8,669 nt of DNA, taken from TMED161 sp964532515. GTDB lineage: Bacteria; Fidelibacterota; Marinisomatia; SCGC-AAA003-L08; D37C17. Made by a program: the position numbers and the translations under genes. A model generated the notes under the pieces. It was not told where the DNA came from, did no database searches, and was given only the letters and a program-made list of their open reading frames with translations. Location of the stretch: assembly GCA_964532515.1 (NCBI GenBank), contig CAZHKH010000064.1, positions 1-8,669 of the forward strand, given 5' to 3'. Below are positions 6,263 to 8,669 of this stretch, one piece after another. Within the stretch, counting starts at the first letter, position 1. The number at the start of each line of letters is the position of its first letter.

Positions 6263-7189
6263 ATGGAAACAAAAAGAATATTTAAGGGAAAACAGGATGA
6301 ACTTCAGTCCCGCTTAGTATCAGACTTCATTGGAAATACGCCCTTTGTAAGGCTCTCTGATAAGGTCTACGCTAAATTAGAATCAGTAAACCCTGGGGGA
6401 TCGATTAAGGACCGACCAGTAAAATGGATACTTGATCATGCTGAAGAGAATAGACTAATTAAACCTGGTGATACAATCGTCGAAGCAACTAGTGGAAATA
6501 CTGGTATCGCATTGGCAATGATTGCTGCAGAGAGAGATTATAAAGTAAAAATTGTGATGCCCTGTGATATGTCAGAAGAACGAAAAGTATTATTGAGAAT
6601 GTTTGGAGCAGAACTTATTGAGGTAGATGAAGGTGACTTTGATGGAGCTATATTACTTAAAGATGCAATGGTTGAAAAAGAAGGCTTTTTTACTCTTAAT
6701 CAATTTAGTAATCCACTAAATGTCGAATGCCACTACAAAACAACCTTTAAAGAGCTATTAAATCATTCATTGATGATCGGTAAATATATATCAGCGTTTA
6801 TAGCCGGAACCGGAACCGGCGGAACTATTATGGGAATTCAAAGAGGATTTGAAGAGTTTGATTCAAGAGTAAAGATGATTGCTGTAGAGCCTGCAGAGTC
6901 TCCCGTTATGAGCGGGGGAGAAAAAGGCCTTCATGGTATACAGGGTATTGGTGATGGATCAAAATTTTTAGTTGACTTAGATAAAATCGACGAAATTATT
7001 CCCATATCAACAGAAGATGCTAAAAATAGATGCAAAGAATTAGCTCTACATAATGGATTGCTAGTAGGAATATCATCTGGAGCAAATATTCTAGCTGCTG
7101 AACAATGGGTAGAAAAAAATAATCCAGATGGTATTGTATTTACAATATTATGTGATAGAGGCGAGCGATATACTAGCATCCTAGATTAA
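6263..7189 (+). CDS. cysM: Cysteine synthase, CysM-like O-acetylserine sulfhydrylase
   Basis: PLP enzyme of fold type II that makes L-cysteine from O-acetylserine (or an activated serine) and sulfide or thiosulfate. It has 308 residues, the usual length. Motifs in order: IGNTPFVRL (23-31); NPGGSIKDRP with the Schiff-base lysine K49; EATSGNTGIALAMIAA (74-89), the substrate loop; MSEERK; GTGTGGT, the PLP phosphate-binding loop; GIQGIGDG; VGISSGAN, with the serine that binds the pyridine nitrogen; and LCDRGERYTS near the C-terminus. The wording of the substrate loop and the CDRGERY ending resembles CysM more than CysK (usually SGERY), but preference between sulfide, thiosulfate or other donors cannot be read from sequence. 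About 20 residues precede the core. It starts 13 bases after pabC with only a weak AGGT upstream, and ends 6 bases before ligA, so it belongs to the same operon. Confidence 0.9.
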   Translation: METKRIFKGKQDELQSRLVSDFIGNTPFVRLSDKVYAKLESVNPGGSIKDRPVKWILDHAEENRLIKPGDTIVEATSGNTGIALAMIAAERDYKVKIVMPCDMSEERKVLLRMFGAELIEVDEGDFDGAILLKDAMVEKEGFFTLNQFSNPLNVECHYKTTFKELLNHSLMIGKYISAFIAGTGTGGTIMGIQRGFEEFDSRVKMIAVEPAESPVMSGGEKGLHGIQGIGDGSKFLVDLDKIDEIIPISTEDAKNRCKELALHNGLLVGISSGANILAAEQWVEKNNPDGIVFTILCDRGERYTSILD

Positions 7190-7195
7190 TTATCT

Positions 7196-8669
7196 ATGGA
7201 TGCTCAGAAAAAAATATCATCTCTTATAAAGCAAATAGAGCAACATAATATTGATTATTATGTGTATGATAATCCAAAAATATCAGATTTCCAATATGAT
7301 AAGCTCCTAAGGGAACTTGAACAGTTAGAAAAAAATCATCCAAATTTAATATCAGATTATTCACCAACAAAAAGAGTTGGATCTAAGCCTGCTTCAAAAT
7401 TTAATTCAATAGATCATAGTATCCCTATGTTATCACTAGCAAACGCCATGGACCATCAGGAGCTTATTGATTTTGATGCTAGAGTTAAAAAATTATTAGA
7501 TACGGATAAGGATATTGAATATGCAATGGAGCCAAAATTAGATGGACTTGCAGTGGAGGTTGTATATGAAAATGGTTGCTTTAAACATGGGTCAACCAGA
7601 GGAGATGGGATAACCGGTGAGGATGTAAGTGGGAACTTGAAAACAATTAAGGCAATTCCTCTCACTCTTCTTGATTCAGATTTTAACACTAGCGGTATTA
7701 TTGAGTTTAGGGGAGAGGTTTTTATCAATCACTCTGATTTTAAATTGCTTAACAAAAAAAGAATAGATGAAGATGAGCCTATTTTTGCAAATCCACGAAA
7801 TTGTGCTGCCGGCAGCCTAAGACAACTTGATCCGAAAATAACATCAACTAGGCCTCTTCGAATTAATTTCTACTCGATTGGTTTAAAAGGAAATCTAGCT
7901 GTAAGTACACAAATGGAATTAATGAAGTGTCTGCCAACACTTGGTCTTCCTGTGAATAATCTTATAAAAATTGGGAAGGGAATTAATGATGTTATTAAAT
8001 ACTATGACTATTTGGAATCAATTCGGAATGATTTAGACTATGATATTGATGGGGTTGTAATAAAGGTTAATTCTTTTGATAATCAGAGTCGTCTTGGTGA
8101 ACGTAGCCGCTCCCCTAGGTGGGCAATTGCAGGAAAACTTAAATCTCAGCAGGAAACCACAAAAATTATTGATATTGTTCCTAGTGTAGGAAGAACAGGT
8201 GCAATTACGCCCGTAGCAAAGCTAGACCCAGTAAATGTTGGTGGAGTGATGGTATCAAATGCAACACTTCATAATCAGGATGAGATAGATAGAAAAGATA
8301 TTAGAATAGGGGATACTGTATTAATTCAAAGAGCTGGAGATGTTATCCCAGAGGTAATAAAAGTAATTACTAAAAAACGAGATAGTGAAAGCACTAAATA
8401 TCAATTGCCAAATTTATGTCCATCATGTCATAGCGTTGTATCTAGAGCTGAAGGGGATGCTGTTCTTCGATGCCTCAATAGTGATAGCTGTCCGGCGCAG
8501 ATGAGTGGAAGGATGAGACACTTTGTCTCAAAAAACTGTATGGATATTGATGGGGTAGGGAAAAAACTTATTGATTCACTTATTGATAATAAGCTAATTC
8601 AAAAATATAGTGACCTATTTAAGCTTTCATACTCTGATCTTGAAAAGATAGAAAGAATGGCGGATAAAT
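7196..8669 (+). CDS. ligA: NAD+-dependent DNA ligase LigA (3' end beyond window)
   Basis: Essential replication and repair ligase that seals nicks using NAD+ as AMP donor. 491 residues are visible; the family is about 670, so the end of the helix-hairpin-helix region and the BRCT domain lie beyond the right edge. Domain Ia (1 to about 65) has HNIDYYVYDNPKISDFQYD, the NMN-binding region. The adenylation domain carries EPKLDGLA with the adenylated lysine K114, STRGDGITGEDV (133-144), FRGEVF (171-176), ANPRNCAAGSLRQLDP and DIDGVVIKV. K314 in WAIAGKLK is in the expected place. The OB domain has VGRTGAITPVA, ATLHN and GDTVLIQRAGDVIPEV. The zinc finger is intact with C408, C411, C426 and C432, the same numbers as in E. 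coli LigA. IDGVGKKLID begins the HhH region. It starts 6 bases after cysM with no Shine-Dalgarno. Confidence 0.97.
   Translation, partial: MDAQKKISSLIKQIEQHNIDYYVYDNPKISDFQYDKLLRELEQLEKNHPNLISDYSPTKRVGSKPASKFNSIDHSIPMLSLANAMDHQELIDFDARVKKLLDTDKDIEYAMEPKLDGLAVEVVYENGCFKHGSTRGDGITGEDVSGNLKTIKAIPLTLLDSDFNTSGIIEFRGEVFINHSDFKLLNKKRIDEDEPIFANPRNCAAGSLRQLDPKITSTRPLRINFYSIGLKGNLAVSTQMELMKCLPTLGLPVNNLIKIGKGINDVIKYYDYLESIRNDLDYDIDGVVIKVNSFDNQSRLGERSRSPRWAIAGKLKSQQETTKIIDIVPSVGRTGAITPVAKLDPVNVGGVMVSNATLHNQDEIDRKDIRIGDTVLIQRAGDVIPEVIKVITKKRDSESTKYQLPNLCPSCHSVVSRAEGDAVLRCLNSDSCPAQMSGRMRHFVSKNCMDIDGVGKKLIDSLIDNKLIQKYSDLFKLSYSDLEKIERMADK

Noticed and set aside
6801..6826. GC-rich short repeat of GGAACC units standing out from the AT-rich background
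   Set aside because: It encodes the glycine/threonine-rich PLP phosphate-binding loop of CysM, so protein constraint explains it.
6931..7728. Minus-strand open frames inside cysM and ligA
   Set aside because: Antisense to strongly conserved coding sequence, with low-complexity Ser/Pro-rich translations and no ribosome binding site.
684..8669. General reassignment of UGA to Trp or Gly in this organism
   Set aside because: No other gene in the window has an in-frame TGA. Tryptophan is always TGG, including many in the protein at 3331-4260, and glycine uses ordinary codons.

Overview
The window is AT-rich, gene-dense bacterial DNA with almost no intergenic space. It carries two divergent gene clusters that meet at a short gap near 3259-3330. 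The gene content suggests a free-living Gram-negative marine-type bacterium: lipoprotein and Sec signal peptides, an outer-membrane-like beta-barrel protein, and a secreted nuclease with a C-terminal type I dockerin-like calcium-binding module. Low GC together with dockerin-tailed secreted enzymes fits Candidatus Marinimicrobia (SAR406) or a relative, but this is an inference from style, not a phylogenetic result.

The minus-strand cluster is read from about 3258 down to 1. It encodes a small outer-membrane-like protein, an endonuclease I family nuclease with a dockerin tail, a periplasmic protein with two FKBP peptidyl-prolyl isomerase domains, and a thioredoxin-fold lipoprotein that runs off the left edge. 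Neighbouring genes overlap, abut or lie within 18 bases, so this looks like one operon of exported proteins. The last gene holds the most interesting signal. An in-frame TGA (534-536, minus strand) falls exactly where the first cysteine of the thioredoxin CxxC motif should be, giving a U-G-A-C motif. The frame stays open for a further 533 bases and keeps the thioredoxin fold features, and a small hairpin with a GGCT apical loop follows the TGA. The best reading is a selenocysteine-containing thioredoxin-like lipoprotein.

The plus-strand cluster runs from 3331 to the right edge. It encodes an uncharacterised protein with a DHH-phosphoesterase-like DxDG start, then PabB and PabC (chorismate to p-aminobenzoate, for folate), a CysM-type cysteine synthase, and the first three quarters of NAD+-dependent DNA ligase LigA. 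Gaps range from a 1-base overlap to 13 bases, so co-transcription is likely. These genes lack clear Shine-Dalgarno sequences, whereas three of the four minus-strand genes have them. No RNA genes, insertion sequences, CRISPR arrays or gene-free stretches above 300 bases were found.
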